From NCBI GenBank assembly GCA_003342895.1, contig PTFA01000420.1, positions 268,882 through 332,881 of the forward strand: DNA of 64,000 nucleotides. The letters run 5' to 3'. The notes under the pieces were generated by a model. That model was not told where the DNA came from, made no database searches, and saw only the letters and a program-made list of their open reading frames with translations. This document shows, one piece after another, positions 35,801-47,572 of the stretch. The stretch's first letter is position 1, and every line of letters begins with the position of its first letter. The translations under genes were made by a program, and so were the position numbers. Source of the DNA: Casuarius casuarius. Taxonomy: Eukaryota > Chordata > Aves > Casuariiformes > Casuariidae.

Positions 35801-38800
35801 CGCCTGCGGCTCTTGGCAGGCACCAAGAGAAGGGGAAAGAGCGCTGCAATCCCGGCAAGGGCTGGAGCTCAAGCTCGCCTCCTCTCCAGCATCACCCCGA
35901 ACAGGGAAAAGGAGGGGCAGACGCTTCATTTGCACCAGNGCCCAAATAGCCCCTGGCACAAGCCAAGAGCAGCCCCCTTGCCCTGTACCCATCCCCTGCC
36001 GTCCCCCCCTTAACAGTGTCCTGCTGCAANGAGCTGGGATTCACCCTCCTCCTGGCTTGCAGGAGCTGCAGGTCAGGGCTGATGGGTGCTCCTGCCATCC
36101 TTGAGCTTTTTATCTCCAAAGGCTGAGGACAGGGCACTTCTGAAACAGCAGACGGTGCCAGAGCTGTCTTCCAGAGCTGCTCACAGACGCAGCTTTATCC
36201 TCACAGACCCTGCTTTATCCTGGGCTGTCCCTCTGCTGAGTCCTGTATTCCCCTCTCAGCTTCTGCCTCCCATTTCCTAACAGTTTCCAGCCCAGTTTGA
36301 TCTAATTTCCNTGCCTCTGCAGCCTCACACAAAATGCAGCTCGCCCTGGCTGGAGGCAACTAGGGGAGCTGCATCGGGAAGGGCGAGGCTGGGGTGACGG
36401 GTGAGCAGCCAGCACCGTGGTGTGGGGGCTCGGAGACGAAGGGCGGGGGATGCCCTGATGGGCAGCAAGAGGCCCCAGGGGTGAGGGATCTTCCTACAAG
36501 CAGATTTCTCCAGGCTTTCTCTTCCTGGCACGAGTTTCAAAGCANTTGAGGAAAGAGAAGATGGTCCAAGACAAGCAGGCGGGAGGAGGACCCACGACGA
36601 GACCCCAAGACAAGACCTGTCTGCATCCATCCATCCGGCCGCCCCATGGCACCTTGCTGTCTGAGACGTGCTCCATGGGGGCTCCGGCTGCAGCAGGTCT
36701 CGAGCACGCCGGTCCCTCGCCACCCGCCGGCACACCATGAAAAGTCTGATACAGTGTCTCTGAGCGGAGACGGGCGCCGAAGGAGCTACATCCCTCCCCA
36801 AACATCCCCCCCGCCAGCATCCCCCTCTGCATCCTGTCACCAGCGGCTGCTGCGGACATGCCGGGGGGCCGGTTCCTGTTGGACGCCCCTGGCCTGCTGC
36901 TTCCCCTCCCTTTGAACTTGTTTCATCTTCCCCAGCAGTGGTGAGTGTGGCTGTGAGGGGGGAAGCATGGGCTGGGCCGGGGGATCCTGCTGTGCCTGGT
37001 GAGCATGGAAGTGGGGCGAGGAAGGATGCAAGAGGGGAGATGGGGGCTCTTCCGCCAGCACGAGCACATCAAACCTATTTTAGGTATTTTCCAGCTGTTT
37101 GGAGCAGCTCCCGCGGAGGCAGGGAAGTACGACACGCTCTCCTCCAGCCTGCTCAAGTTGAGCAATGCTCCTACATCCCCCCATAGCCGAGGAACGGCCC
37201 CACGGGGGGATGCAGCCTCCAGCAGCCCCAGAGTGGTGCTTCAGAGGGTTTTGGGACAGAGGGAGAGGGTTTGGTGGGATAACACAGTCCCCAGATTCTG
37301 CCGGGGGCATGGGGTGCTGGGTTTGCCTCCAAGCTCCACACCCATCAACATATTTCAGTCCCCAATGCCCCCTTCCCTCTGATATTCAAGAGCTGCTGGT
37401 GGAGGGGAGGTCACTGAAAAGAAGAAAAGTGTGCCAAAATTCCCTTTCTTTTTGATAACCCTCCCCTCCTCCCAAGAAACTACTCGCTGTTGGAGTCTCC
37501 CAGCCAGGACCTCCAGCCTCCATGCTGCATGGTCAGCCCATATTCCTTGGTGTTCCCATGTCCTGTCTCAGCACGTGTTAGTGTGGCTGCAGATCACCTT
37601 TGCTGCTGCCCCTGAGCAGCGATTGCCCCAAAGACCCAGTGTGGTGGTGGAAAAGCCAGCCCTGAGCTAGTGGTTGCTTGGGCAGCCTGCCCTCGGCTCC
37701 GTGGGAAACCCAGCCATGGGAACGAGGAGGACGCCCAAGCTGGAACAGAAGCTTTGTGATCACTTGGGCATCTCCAGCTGGGATCCCCGGACAAATTCAG
37801 AGATGCCTCATGGTGAGATTTGCTCAAGACATGGCCGTGCTGCCAACAAACCCTAATCCCAGGGCAGCAATGTCTGCCGTCCACCCAAGACTCGCTCTCT
37901 GGTGGGTTGCATGAGGGAATGTGGGGAGCAAACGGCCCGTGCATTCGGTGGCGCAAGGAGCAAACCATTGGGCAGTGCCTCCAAGCTTGCAGACCCAGGG
38001 AGGGGATTTTGTGTGTGCGGCCAGGAGCTGGAGCCGGGCTGCACTACACCCTGTTCTCCCCTCCTTGCCAAACTGCACTTCCAGCCCCAGCTCCGCACTG
38101 CCTAATTAAATTGAAAGCCTTGAAAGCCTGGTGGTGACTTTGTTTCTCCTTCAGACAACTCTTTCCAGCCAACAGTCCTGTCTTCTTCTCATCCCAGCTG
38201 GCCAGTATGTGATAGGAACCTCTGTGGCACCTGAGATCCCCGCGCATCCCTCAGGGTTTCAGCGATACCCCGCAAGTGAAGCCCTTAGCACAGACAGNTT
38301 TTGCTGTTGGCANAAGGATGGAGCAGAGATGCATGGAGCCTCTCTCATTGCTGCTCCTGTTCCCTGCTGGCTGCTTCCGAGAAATGCATTTCCCCTGCCT
38401 GCAGTCGGAGCATTTTTCTGAGCCTCGTCAGAGCCAGCGCCAGCCACATGCGAGCTGATATCAGGGCCAAGGACACGGGGGCTCCACTGACACGTCAGCA
38501 CAAGAGATGCCAGCAGGGACCCCCCTCCACCCCGCTGGGCCACATGTCAGTCACGCTGGTGGGCATCCACCCCCTCTCCCCCGTGCCAAGCTTATCTCGG
38601 GCTTTTCTCTGACCTGTGCTGTCTTGGCGGAGGCGCAGGGTGTAGCGTGCATGCTGTCTCCTGACCCTGTCCTGTCCAGGCCTGGAGTTGGCCGACCACA
38701 CTCTGCACCTCCGCGTTGCCGGANGTGCCCCTGCTCCACGTCCTGGCTGCTCCCGAGGCCAGGGCAAGGGCAGAGATGGCCCTGTGCGTTTCCCTCCCCA

Positions 38801-41800
38801 GCTCCAATGTTTGCAAACCTCCAGCTGCTGGCAGAGCCCAGGATCCCATAGCAGCTGGGGGCCCCACTGCCCTCGCATCTCTGGAGATGTTTCCCCGTGT
38901 GAGCAGCAATCCCTGACGTGTCCCAGGCATGAGCTGCATCACGCGGGCGCAGGGCATCTGCTCCCCCTGCCCCTTCGGGAACGTCTGGCTCATGATTTAC
39001 CCTCGGCCTCTGCTCCTCCCATTGGTTCTGTCCGCTGTCGTCACGGAGCCCAAAATATAAAGGCACTGGGTAACGGGTTTCTCAAGGTGAGCACCCATGA
39101 AGCAGGACTCTGACCCTCAGACACCAGGGTGAGGGCAGGCAGGCAGCAGCCCCAATGCCACCCGCGATGGAGATACCCTCCTCAGAGCGGGGGTTATTCC
39201 CCCTGGCTGCCAGAGCCCATCCCGGGTGCAGGATGCATGCAGAGCCCAGGCGATGCCGGGAGAGGCGAGATCCACCTCTCCACATTCANTGCCAGATAGC
39301 AGGCTGCAGCAGGGGATCTTTTCTAGAGAGGGAGCTACATTTTTCCAGCACATCCTTCCCTAAAAATGAGTGCGAGGCAGGTACCAAGCATCCCTGGCTC
39401 AGCGGACACTTCACCAGGTGAAACAAATTGACCAAAGCAGAACTGCTGAATCGCCCCCTTGGAGCATCCGCGTTGGCTCCCTGGCTATGAGAGGAGTTGA
39501 GGCAACGCACTACGATGGAGATGGTCCTGCAGCAGGCACCTCATGAGGGACCTGAGTCCTGCCAAGGTGTCTCAGACTCCCGGCATCTGGCACCACTTTG
39601 CACATCTGTGGGTTTGGTGTCACCGAGAGGCGAAAAACTGGGAAGCTGTGACTCAAGCTATCAGCACCTGGGCCATTAAAAATGTTTCAGCATCATATTT
39701 TGGTAATGCACTTTTTGGCATCTAGTGACAAGTCAAGAGAAATTTTGGGCATTTCTGATTTAGAAAANATCCTTTAGCAGTGTTTTCTATCCTATTTGTG
39801 TTCTCCAGCATTGTTTCGCTGCTACTGTGTCTAGGACACGAACCAAGTGGCTAAAATCACAGCACTTGCCAACTGCAGGGAATTAACAACAGGGAAAGAA
39901 GGAAACTTCCAGCGACAAGAAAACAGGGGAGCTGGAGAAGCCAAATTCATATTGTTAAGGCTACGAAGTCTTTCAATACTAAACTGGGCTAAAAGAGCCA
40001 TAGTAAAATCTCATGATGCTGAGTGACTGAGCACGAAACGGGATGATGAAATTCAGGGTCCATATTGCACAAGAAAAACCCACCCAAATTGTAGCCAGCA
40101 TGAAGGGCTCTAACTTAATCCTGCTCTCGGGAAAGATCCTGCTGTCAGAGCAGAACTCTCCCCCAAAAGGCCCATTTGATGCTCAGATGCAGTACGGGAG
40201 GAAAGAGACTGTCTGGATTTGCCAGAAAAAANGACAGACAGGGAACTAGGGAGCGTTGCTATGTATAAACCTGCAGTCCTCCCACGTCCTGAATCCATCC
40301 CCACCTCAAAGAGGATGTAGGAGAACCAGAAAAGCTCCGAGAGCGATGACAGGGTGAGAATCGCAGGGCACACCGGTGGGCCAAAGGACGAGGATTTTTC
40401 CAGCTGGGAAAATCACACTTACCAAGGAAGTTAGTAAAGGCCTGAGAAAAGGTGTGTGCAGAGGGAAGTTGAGCAGGGACCGTGTTTTTTGCCCTGTATG
40501 TGAGACCGAGAGGGCACCCACTGAATTTCCCCAACAGGACCAAAGGAAGAGCTGTTTCACAGCAGCTCCACGTGGGATGTATCGGGGCAGGATGGCTTCC
40601 AGAAGGGATTGGACAAATTCCCGGAAGATGGAGGTGCTGACGGCTCCGATGACAATGCTCCAAGAAAGCTCGAAAGCTTGTGATTGCNAGAAGCTGAGTG
40701 GGTAGCAAGGACTTCTTGCTCAACGCACACACACACACTTTTTTCCCCAAGCATCCGCCGCCAGCCACTTTTAGGGGAAAAACCTCAAAGCAACAGATCT
40801 CTGGCTCAACCCAACAGAGCTGGGGATGCCAGGCACTCCTGAGCAGTCATCACTGGCCCCGATGCAGGATGCCTCCTGCCCCTGTCCACCTGTGTAAGAA
40901 GGTGAGGGAGTCCTGCCCTAGGAAGGGGTCCTCGTCCTGTGGGGGTTTGGGCAGCACTTTATGCAAGGGATTTTGGTCCCATGGGGGGTCCTGACACTGA
41001 TGCACCGAGGAAGAGTCATGTATCTGTCCAGCAAACAGGCTGGAGCCAGGGTCTGAACGGGGCAGCAGGGAGACGCGAGCCAGGCGCGTTGTCAGCTGTC
41101 CCTGCCTGCGGCACAGGCTGCGAGTCGGCAGCACTGCTGTTTCGCTGGCCAGCCTGAACCGCTTGCGAGCACCATCTGCGCTCCGTCACTCGCACACGAC
41201 TCCTCAGCATTGACCTTCCTGTCTCTCAGCTGGGATGAGAGACCTGTTGCCATTTCCTTAGGGAAGGTTTCCTCCCCTCCGGGCTCCACAGGACTCACCA
41301 GTCCCATCGCCAGCCCTCCCATGGCACCAATGAACGACGGGTTAAGTTTTCCAGCAATGCTCTCAGCAGGTAACCACGAGTGGGAGCTTTCCTGCAGCCG
41401 ATGAGCCTGGCAAACACCCTGTTCTCCTTCCTACAGCGTGAGGACCTCCTCATACAGCGCAAGGGGTACCAGCAACAGCAAATGCCCAGCGAGGGGACCG
41501 TGCCAGGATGCCCTCAGAGAACAGCACTGGCAGTGTGCATCGCATCCCTGTCCTGCCCTGCTAACACCCGCTGGTCCTGCCACGGCACCCCGTCCCCTCG
41601 GCACTGTCTCCCCAGTCCTGGCCTCAAACCGAGGGGCTGTGCCACTGCACTGGCCAGGAAGCGGTTAACTATCTCCTCTTGGAGCTGCAGAGCTCAAAGA
41701 AAGCGTGTTCCCCGATTTATGCCCAAGCACAGTGGCGAGGCAGTCGGACGATGTTTGCAATGGGCTCAGTTTTGTCGGCAGATGTTGAGAAGGGGAAGGA

Positions 41801-42556
41801 CGGGGAAACGATTCATTTGCGTGGCAGCCTTATAGCCAGGGCTCTCCCTGGGGAGGAGAGGCTGCCTCATGAGACGCCCTGCGGTCTCATCCCCAGCCCC
41901 TCGAGCCCCAAAAGGATGTCATGTGTCCCGCAGGTCCCTGAGCAAGCAGGTCACTAGCCCCAGGCTCCTGAGCTCCCCTAAGCAGGGGGAACCTGGGATA
42001 AAGACAGGTCTATCTTCCCCTTTCTGCAAGCAGGCTAAAGCCCAGCGCAGCCAGCGCCTGCTCTGGTCACTGCTGTGGCCAGATGTGCCCCGTCCTTCGG
42101 AGTGGAGGAGTTAATAGACTCCTGTTGTGACTACTTGGAGAGTTTGTGGGCTCCTCAATCCCTTTACCCACAGCAGCAGCCACCCCTGGACCCGGTCCCG
42201 AAGCGTTTTTCCTACCTGACGGGGATCTTCACTCTCAGGTATCGATCCACAGCGATGGCCAGGAGCGCCAGGATGGAGCTCTCCGTGAGGATGAGCACGG
42301 GGCAGGCCACCATGAGGCAGCTGTAAAACTCCGTCTGCGGTCCGATGTTGATGATGATGGCCAGGGGGATGACCAGGGCCCCCACGGCCACGTCCGCCAC
42401 TGCCAGCGAGACGATGAAGCAGAAAGTGGCATCCCGCAGCGCCTGGTTCATCTTCACAGCCCAGATGACCAGGATGTTGCCCGGCACGGACACCAAGGCA
42501 ATAAGGACTTCGATGGAGATGTAGGCAGCCTGGAAAGCTGAGACGGGGTGTGCCAT
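14233..42556 (-). CDS. ADORA1: Adenosine A1 receptor (2 coding exons)
   Basis: Class A GPCR for adenosine, coupled to Gi/o in the plasma membrane; it lowers cAMP and opens GIRK channels. Coding exons 42556-42216 and 14866-14233 give 324 residues (human 326). Visible hallmarks: DRY at 104-106, the extracellular disulphide pair C80 and C169, an N-glycosylation sequon at N159 in loop 2, ligand-pocket residues F171, N254, T277 and H278, NPIVY at 284-288, and a tail cysteine C309 of the palmitoylated type. The start fits: A at -3 and G at +4, and the sequence [12 protein letters not shown] aligns with known A1 receptors. The intron splits the Arg114 codon (phase 2), just after the DRY motif in loop 2, as in other adenosine receptor genes. 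Ns at codons 222 and 306 are third positions; context and relatives predict Pro and Tyr. Confidence 0.97.
15984..16033. other. Assembly gap (50 Ns)
   Basis: A run of exactly 50 Ns preceded by a C run, inside the ADORA1 intron. The round length suggests a placeholder gap rather than a measured size. Confidence 0.95.
17238..17435. repeat. Minisatellite, about 23-bp unit, about 9 copies
   Basis: The motif GCACATCCATCC or close variants starts at 17238, 17262, 17286, 17309, 17332, 17354, 17377, 17399 and 17423, a spacing of 22-24 bases. A 45-base higher-order unit is visible: the copies at 17332 and 17354 resemble those at 17377 and 17399. The minus strand reads as an open repeat-rich frame, which I take to be a by-product. 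Confidence 0.85.
18181..18250. repeat. ATT/ATC-rich simple repeat
   Basis: Degenerate trinucleotide repeat of ATT, ATC and ACT units on the + strand in an otherwise GC-rich intron. Confidence 0.75.
28655..28725 (+). repeat. MIR-like SINE remnant
   Basis: Reads CATCATCCCC, then ACAGATGGGGAAACTGAGTC and GCAGAGGGG, followed by a diverged GACTGTGACATGCC. This follows the order of the MIR core in forward orientation. Confidence 0.6.
31855..31914. repeat. TTCCC pentanucleotide microsatellite, about 12 units
   Basis: Uninterrupted TCCCT units on the + strand (purine-rich GGGAA on the minus strand). The perfect array implies recent expansion or turnover and likely length variation between individuals. 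Confidence 0.95.
32895..32960 (-). repeat. MIR-like SINE remnant, reverse
   Basis: Contains CTCTGTGCCTCAGTTTCCCT followed by CCCTGTAAATG, the reverse complement of the MIR core. Confidence 0.55.
33328..42215 (-). other. ADORA1 main intron, 5' third
   Basis: No exon is recognised. Contents: a small cluster of GTAGATC-like words at about 34195-34275, and a diverged CR1-like LINE stretch at about 40020-40650. GC content and open frames rise toward the ADORA1 promoter end. Confidence 0.65.
40020..40650 (+). mobile_element. Degraded CR1-like LINE fragment, sense on +
   Basis: Blocks in the order of a CR1 reverse-transcriptase 3' end can be seen: GGATGATGAAATTCA near 40041, a CTATGTATAAACCTGCAG block with CCCACGTCCTGAATCC near 40259-40300, AAGAGGATGTAGGAGAACC with GAGAGCGATGACAGGGTGAG near 40311-40355, and AAGGGATTGGACAAATTCC near 40603-40622. 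The last resembles the AGGGATTGGACAAATTC word of amniote CR1 tails. No intact frame remains. Assignment is from recalled family patterns, not a search. Confidence 0.5.
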
Positions 42557-42601
42557 GATGCTCCGGTCCCCTGCCCGTGAGCACTGGGGCCCTTCGGTCA
42601 C
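42216..42601 (-). CDS. ADORA1: ADORA1 first coding exon (TM1-TM3) with 45-base 5' UTR part
   Basis: Minus-strand acceptor TTTGCAG precedes 42601; 45 non-coding bases lead to ATG at 42556-42554. Codons 1-113 and two bases of 114 cover the N-terminus, TM1 (about 11-33), TM2 (about 46-69), TM3 (about 81-102) and [10 protein letters not shown]. The donor is GTAGGA starting at 42215. No stop lies in frame in the 45 bases before the ATG, but the strong Kozak context and family alignment support this start. Confidence 0.93.
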
Positions 42602-43100
42602 CTGCAAACACACGGGGAGGCGGTGAGCAACTGGCATCCTTAGCTGTGCTGCGAGACGGGATGGAGCCCGTGCGGGGGGGCCAGGAGAAAAAGTCTCCGT
42701 CTGTGCCTGCCCCTGCTGCTCCCCCTTCCTCAGGGCACGGCCAGCCCCCGCCGGCCCAGCGCCCCTGTCCCACCCGTGCAGCGCCCACCTCCATCCTGCA
42801 GCGATCTGCTTTGCAAATGCGCCCGCGAGTCCGGCGGGGCGAGTGGCAGCCGCCTGTGAGCGCCCGGGGAGCACCGGGCACCTCGTCCCCCTGCACCTCC
42901 TGCCACCAGGGCTGGGGACCCGCTGCCCCTGCGGGACTCCCCGCAGCCGTGGGCCAGACCCCCGCGGCCGCTGCAGCCGGCAATGACACTCTGCTCCCCT
43001 CCCATCTGCTTCCTGCCGTGGATTTGCACGGTGCTTCGGCAACAGCGAGCCAGTCCTGGCCAGCCGGCCCAGCCTCCCGAACGGAGCTCTGGCAGCTTAC
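42602..43100 (-). other. ADORA1: Putative ADORA1 5' UTR intron
   Basis: Bounded by a minus-strand AAG|GTAAGC donor (intron begins at 43100) and the TTTGCAG acceptor before 42601. GC-rich and open in several frames. Known A1 receptor genes have non-coding first exons upstream of the coding exon, which supports the model; the sequence alone does not prove it. Confidence 0.5.
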
Positions 43101-43370
43101 CTTGTCCTGGACACTAAGTGCTTTTCTGGGGTGCCTCCCCCAAAAAACGGAGCTCTTCACCCCCAGGGAGGCCCAGGGGGCATGCTGGGTGCGCGCCAGA
43201 GGGATGCTCAGGGCTCTGGGTACCACACGGCCGCTTTGCCTCGGCCCGTGTCCCGCTGGTGTCACCGAGCCCCGCTGCGGCGCGCCGAACCGTGCTCCGC
43301 TCCGGGTGCCCTGCACTGCTCTGCTCCTGCAGCCTCTGCCAGCTTCCAGCAGGAGCTGGAGCATCACATG
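43101..43370 (-). other. ADORA1: Putative ADORA1 non-coding first exon
   Basis: The region ends at a near-perfect donor (minus strand ACAAG|GTAAGC, at 43101/43100) and is GC-rich and CpG-rich. Its 5' limit is set by a TTTAAA box about 30 bases upstream of the assumed start. Alternative first exons further upstream are possible. Confidence 0.4.
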
Positions 43371-43396
43371 GTGCAACGCAGCGGCTCCTGCAGCAG

Positions 43397-43402
43397 TTTA
43401 AA
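43397..43402 (-). promoter_or_regulatory. ADORA1: Candidate ADORA1 core promoter TTTAAA
   Basis: A TATA-like TTTAAA within a CpG-rich block, upstream of the putative first exon and oriented toward it. The palindrome carries no orientation of its own, so the call depends on the exon model. Confidence 0.35.
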
Positions 43403-46400
43403 GAGCGACTGACCCGATTTGGGGCGCGCCGTGCAGAACCGAACTGAGCGCGGATGGGAGTGGGCTGGACTGGGCTGTGGTGAGGGCGGGAGCTGGGCTG
43501 GCCCAGCCCGTTGGCCCGGGGATGGAGAGGCAGAGCTGCTGCAGCTCGGCAGCAAGGGGAGGTCCGGTGGCACAAGCCGAGTTGGAGCCGGGAGCAGTGT
43601 GAGTGCCAGAGCCACGCTCCGAATGGTCCCAGTTTTAGCATCAAAACCATCATTAAAATTTAGTATAAGCACAGTTCCTGAAGGGGATGTGAACCCCAAG
43701 GCAAAACCAGAATCAGCCTCAGCTCTGCTTGACCAAGGACCCAGGGCAGCACCTGGACATGGACCAGCCTCTGCTCCGGGTTCAACCCCAGAATGGGACC
43801 AGAATCCAAAGACAGAACCAGAATCGACACAGCGAGCTGGGAAATTTCTCTGAGACAGCCCCAAAGCTGCATCCAGGCTCCGGCTGGCAGCATCTCACCC
43901 CAGATCAGTGCTGGGATGGATCGGGAATGAACCTTTAAGCACCCTTCCTCCCCAGGGGCGCTGTCTTCCGAATGGCCCCCCAGGTGCTGTGGGGCGGTCC
44001 TGCAGCGTGATTTGCACCCCGACCTGGGCTGGGGGTAAGGCACGGGGCTGGCCTTATCCAGGGGCAGCATCCCTTGCGGAGGGGGCTGCACTGAGGGGAA
44101 ACAACCACTGCTTCCCATCGCCTGGGGTCCACAGCCCAGCCCAGGCATTGAGCTGGCTGCAGGGCTCAGCTCAGAGCCAGGAGGAGAAGGCGGGGGCTGT
44201 TTCCCAGCCCCAGACAAGGCGTTTGGAGGGATGCACGCCCCAAACTGGTGCTGAGGGTGGCCCAAAAGCTAATTAAGATCATGGGAGAAGCTAATGGGGA
44301 ATTCTGGGGAGCAATGGCTACCCCCCCAATTTTTCCCCTTTTGATGGGTAGCAGAGAGGCAATGGGTTTGGGGGCTGGACCTGACAGGTGGAACTGAACC
44401 AGCAAGCCCAAAATGCCACAGCATCACCCTCGCAGAGCTGCTGCCCCCCTCACTCCCCATGTAAGCCTCCTTGGGTGCTCTCTGCACCCCCAGTATCTCC
44501 AAGGACCCCCGTCCTGGCTGTGGTCCAGGCACCCACAGGACTAATCCTGCGTAAGTGGCTGGGTCCAGTTTATACAGGTGCTGCAGGGACCAGGGCTGAT
44601 TCCTCATCTCTCCAAGCTTATCTACAACCTCAGACTGGATTTGGGGAAGGGGACTCTCCACATAGCTCTCCTGAACCTCGTCTGCATCTCTCCAGTGGGT
44701 TGGGGTGCTGGGGCAGGACATGTCCTCCACTTTGCTCTGTCTCAGTGGCAGATGTGCCAACACCTGTATTTGTCCCTTGGGGCTGGCCCGAACACCCCCG
44801 ACCATCTCCTCCATCAGAGCCTGCACACTCTGAGGCAGGGATGGGGACGGCTGTGGGGACCATCACCAGCCCGGTGCTGTATGCTGGGCTTCCACCTCGC
44901 TGTCCCGAGCTGCCTCGACAGAGCAGCCGGAGCGGGGCCGGGGGTCCAGCATATGGAGGTCGTCCAGGGGCTGTGGCAATGTGCCACCTCCGGGCACTTT
45001 GGCTGTGCCAACAGCGGGGCTAGGAGAGCTTATTTGGATTTAAAAGATCTGTTTGCTCTGCAGGGAGAAAAGTAAACCAAGGAGGATGGTGGGTTCACAT
45101 AAACATTTTGCTATTTATGGGATGCATTTGCTGGAGTGTCTCGCAGCCCCTAGTGCCTCTCGTCACATATCCGCACAGCGGGGGAAGAAGCAGTCACCCC
45201 GTTATATGGCTCAAGCCTAAAACCAGAGGCAACATGTGGGGCAGGTATGCTCAGGGCACACCCCCAGGCTGGCTCTGGGCCCTGCAAGGAGCCATGAGAG
45301 TGGGGAATGGAAAGGGCATCCCAAGATAGCCTCGAAACCTCTTGTCTGCCTTCTTCCCGTGGAAAGCATCCTTGCACTCAACCTCCAGCTGGGAGGAGAG
45401 CAGGAAAACCAGCGGGTTAATCATGAGAATGAAATGCCGAGCCAAATGTAGGCAGGTCCCAGACTAATTGTATGTAAATCTTCCAAACATGGCGATTAAA
45501 AAACCACTCCTTTTCCTTAGCGGATTCAGTGTGTTTCCCCTTGGGACTTGTGATCCAGAATACTTTATCTTAGTAGCACCCCTAAAAAAGAGGTCAGGCA
45601 GAGAACAAGCTTCCCAGCTGAGAGACCTGAGTCCCACCAAAAGGCACTGGTGGGAAGGGAGATATAAGCTCTCTCGCCAGCCTGAACAAACTTTCTTAGG
45701 ACTCCGGCAAAGCCTGCAAAAATCGAACAAGCAAATGTGCTCAGTCGTGATTGATGGTTGCTCCATTTGGTTGTGCAGAGACCGCTCCGTGGGCCAGGCC
45801 TGGCATATGTGGTGTCATCCGCTCATCCTTTCCAGCTGAAAATGGTCTAGAGCTTGTGTCGGAGCAGTTTCAGATATTCCTTTAAAAAAAACGCAGGAAG
45901 CACAATGTGCTTGTGAACATCAGGCACCAGCAGGCTACCCAAGTCCTCCAGGCTCTTGCTGGGGTTTGGAAGAAGAAAATGTCCTGAGAGCTGCAATGGA
46001 CCGTGATGTTCCCGAGGAAGTATTGGATGAGGCTGCTANGGGCGTCTTCTGCTGGCAAATACCCGGTGTCATCTGCCAGGAGTAACAGGGGGTGAAGGAC
46101 AGCAGGAGGCATGGGCACGGTGTGAGTTACAGCATGGCTTGATGCATCAGGACACTCCTGACCTGGCTTTTCCAGCTCACCGTCTCCTGCAAGAGGAGGA
46201 CGGGAGCAAACTTGGGCCACTCCAGGAAGAGAAAATGGGAACGTTCAACGCCTGGAGCCCTGCCAGCGTGACACACCAAACGGCTCAGCATGTTGGGGCT
46301 GGGGCTGGTTGTGCCGACCTGCCCAGGTGATGAAACCAAATCCCATTTGCACACCTCCAGGGCTAGGCAGGAGCCAAGAAATGCTTTTTCCGAGAAAGCA

Positions 46401-46474
46401 TGTCAGGACGTGGGCAGCTCAGTTCCACCCATCTCTTAGTTCAGGCCTTTTCCAGTATGCATGATCTTTGTCCT

Positions 46475-46512
46475 TCTCATGCCTCAGTTTCTCTGCATGA
46501 AGGACATGACCA
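46475..46512 (-). repeat. MIR-like SINE remnant, reverse
   Basis: Short match CTCATGCCTCAGTTTCTCTG to the reverse MIR core; the flanks are too diverged to extend it. Confidence 0.4.
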
Positions 46513-47484
46513 TGCTGCCGTCCCGAGTGCTCAACGCAGGAAAGGCTGAGGATTTTTCCACCTCTGTGGTTCATGGGGACCATCCCAGAGTCCGTCTGGT
46601 CACGGAAAGGGGCCTCTTAATTAGGGAAGTTAATTAGGAGCGTGGCTGGTGCCAGCAGCACAGGGCTCTGTGCTTGGAGGGCTGACCCTCTTCGCGAGAT
46701 ATTAATTAAGATGACTGGCACCCCCGACCACCACGGTCCAGTGCATCCGGACAAGATGGCACAAGGAGAAATGGAAGAAACAAACAATTGGGAAAGACCG
46801 AAGCTTTCCCAAAGGTGCCTCTGTTGTGCTGACATGCTGGAAGAACAAATTAGGAGACCCGATGGCTTGAGCGTCAGACTATCATGCTTTTTGAGGATGT
46901 CTTCAGCAAACAGGGTTAACCCGGAGCGATTGCGGGGCTCAGCCTCGCTTGTCAGCGCTCAGCCCTGCTGCAGAACGATGCTCACATTGTGGTGCCCATG
47001 CAAGTGCCACTAGGGCTGTTTTTCTTCCATTTACATGGGTACACGGTCCTTGTCCCATGGAAAGCCATTCGGGTGGCAAGAAGCGTCCCACTTTTCCAGA
47101 GCGGAGCATCCTTGTCTGGACTCGCTGAGGGGTTCAGGAGCTGCAGCAGATACTCAACGGCTGTGACACAGCTTAAGAAAAATTCCTTCGAGGTAATTTG
47201 AAATGTGAAGTCCCTTGGTTTTCTTTTGGGCTCCTGAGCTGTTAAGTTGTGTGCTGGCCACATTTTCAAGCTTTTCTGCACAACCACAAAGGGTAATTTT
47301 TTTTCATCAGGAAGCTGAGATTGCCATCTAATCACAGGACTCCCAGAGCAGGGATTTTAACATAAAAAACCCAGCGCTGAAAGATGACAGAGAGATGACT
47401 GCCTTTCTGCAGACTGACACTTTCCACCAAGCACATCTCAGCCCTGCAGCCGAAAGCACTTTTTAAAGCAGGCTGGCAGCACTA

Positions 47485-47572
47485 CCCATGCGCAAAAGGG
47501 AAACTGAGTCATGGGCTGTATCTGGGGTCATGCAGCAAGTAGGTGCAGAGGCAGGATGTGATCCTGCTCTCC
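47485..47572 (+). repeat. MIR-like SINE remnant
   Basis: AAAAGGGAAACTGAGTCATG is followed at the expected distance by GGTCATGCAGCAAGTAGGTG and GCAGAGGCAGGAT, matching the MIR order of core, GGTCACACAGC-type block and GCAGAGC block. Confidence 0.65.

Noticed and set aside
42557..43042. Upstream in-frame extension of ADORA1 exon 1
   Set aside because: The frame continues upstream only through the predicted 5' intron. The splice acceptor at 42602, the strong Kozak context and the match of MAHPVSAFQ to A1 receptor N-termini fix the start at 42556.
42111..43376. 421-codon minus-strand open frame across ADORA1 coding exon 1
   Set aside because: It is a different frame from the receptor, spans a predicted intron, and lies in a CpG-rich block where stops are rare. 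The A1 receptor frame explains the exon.
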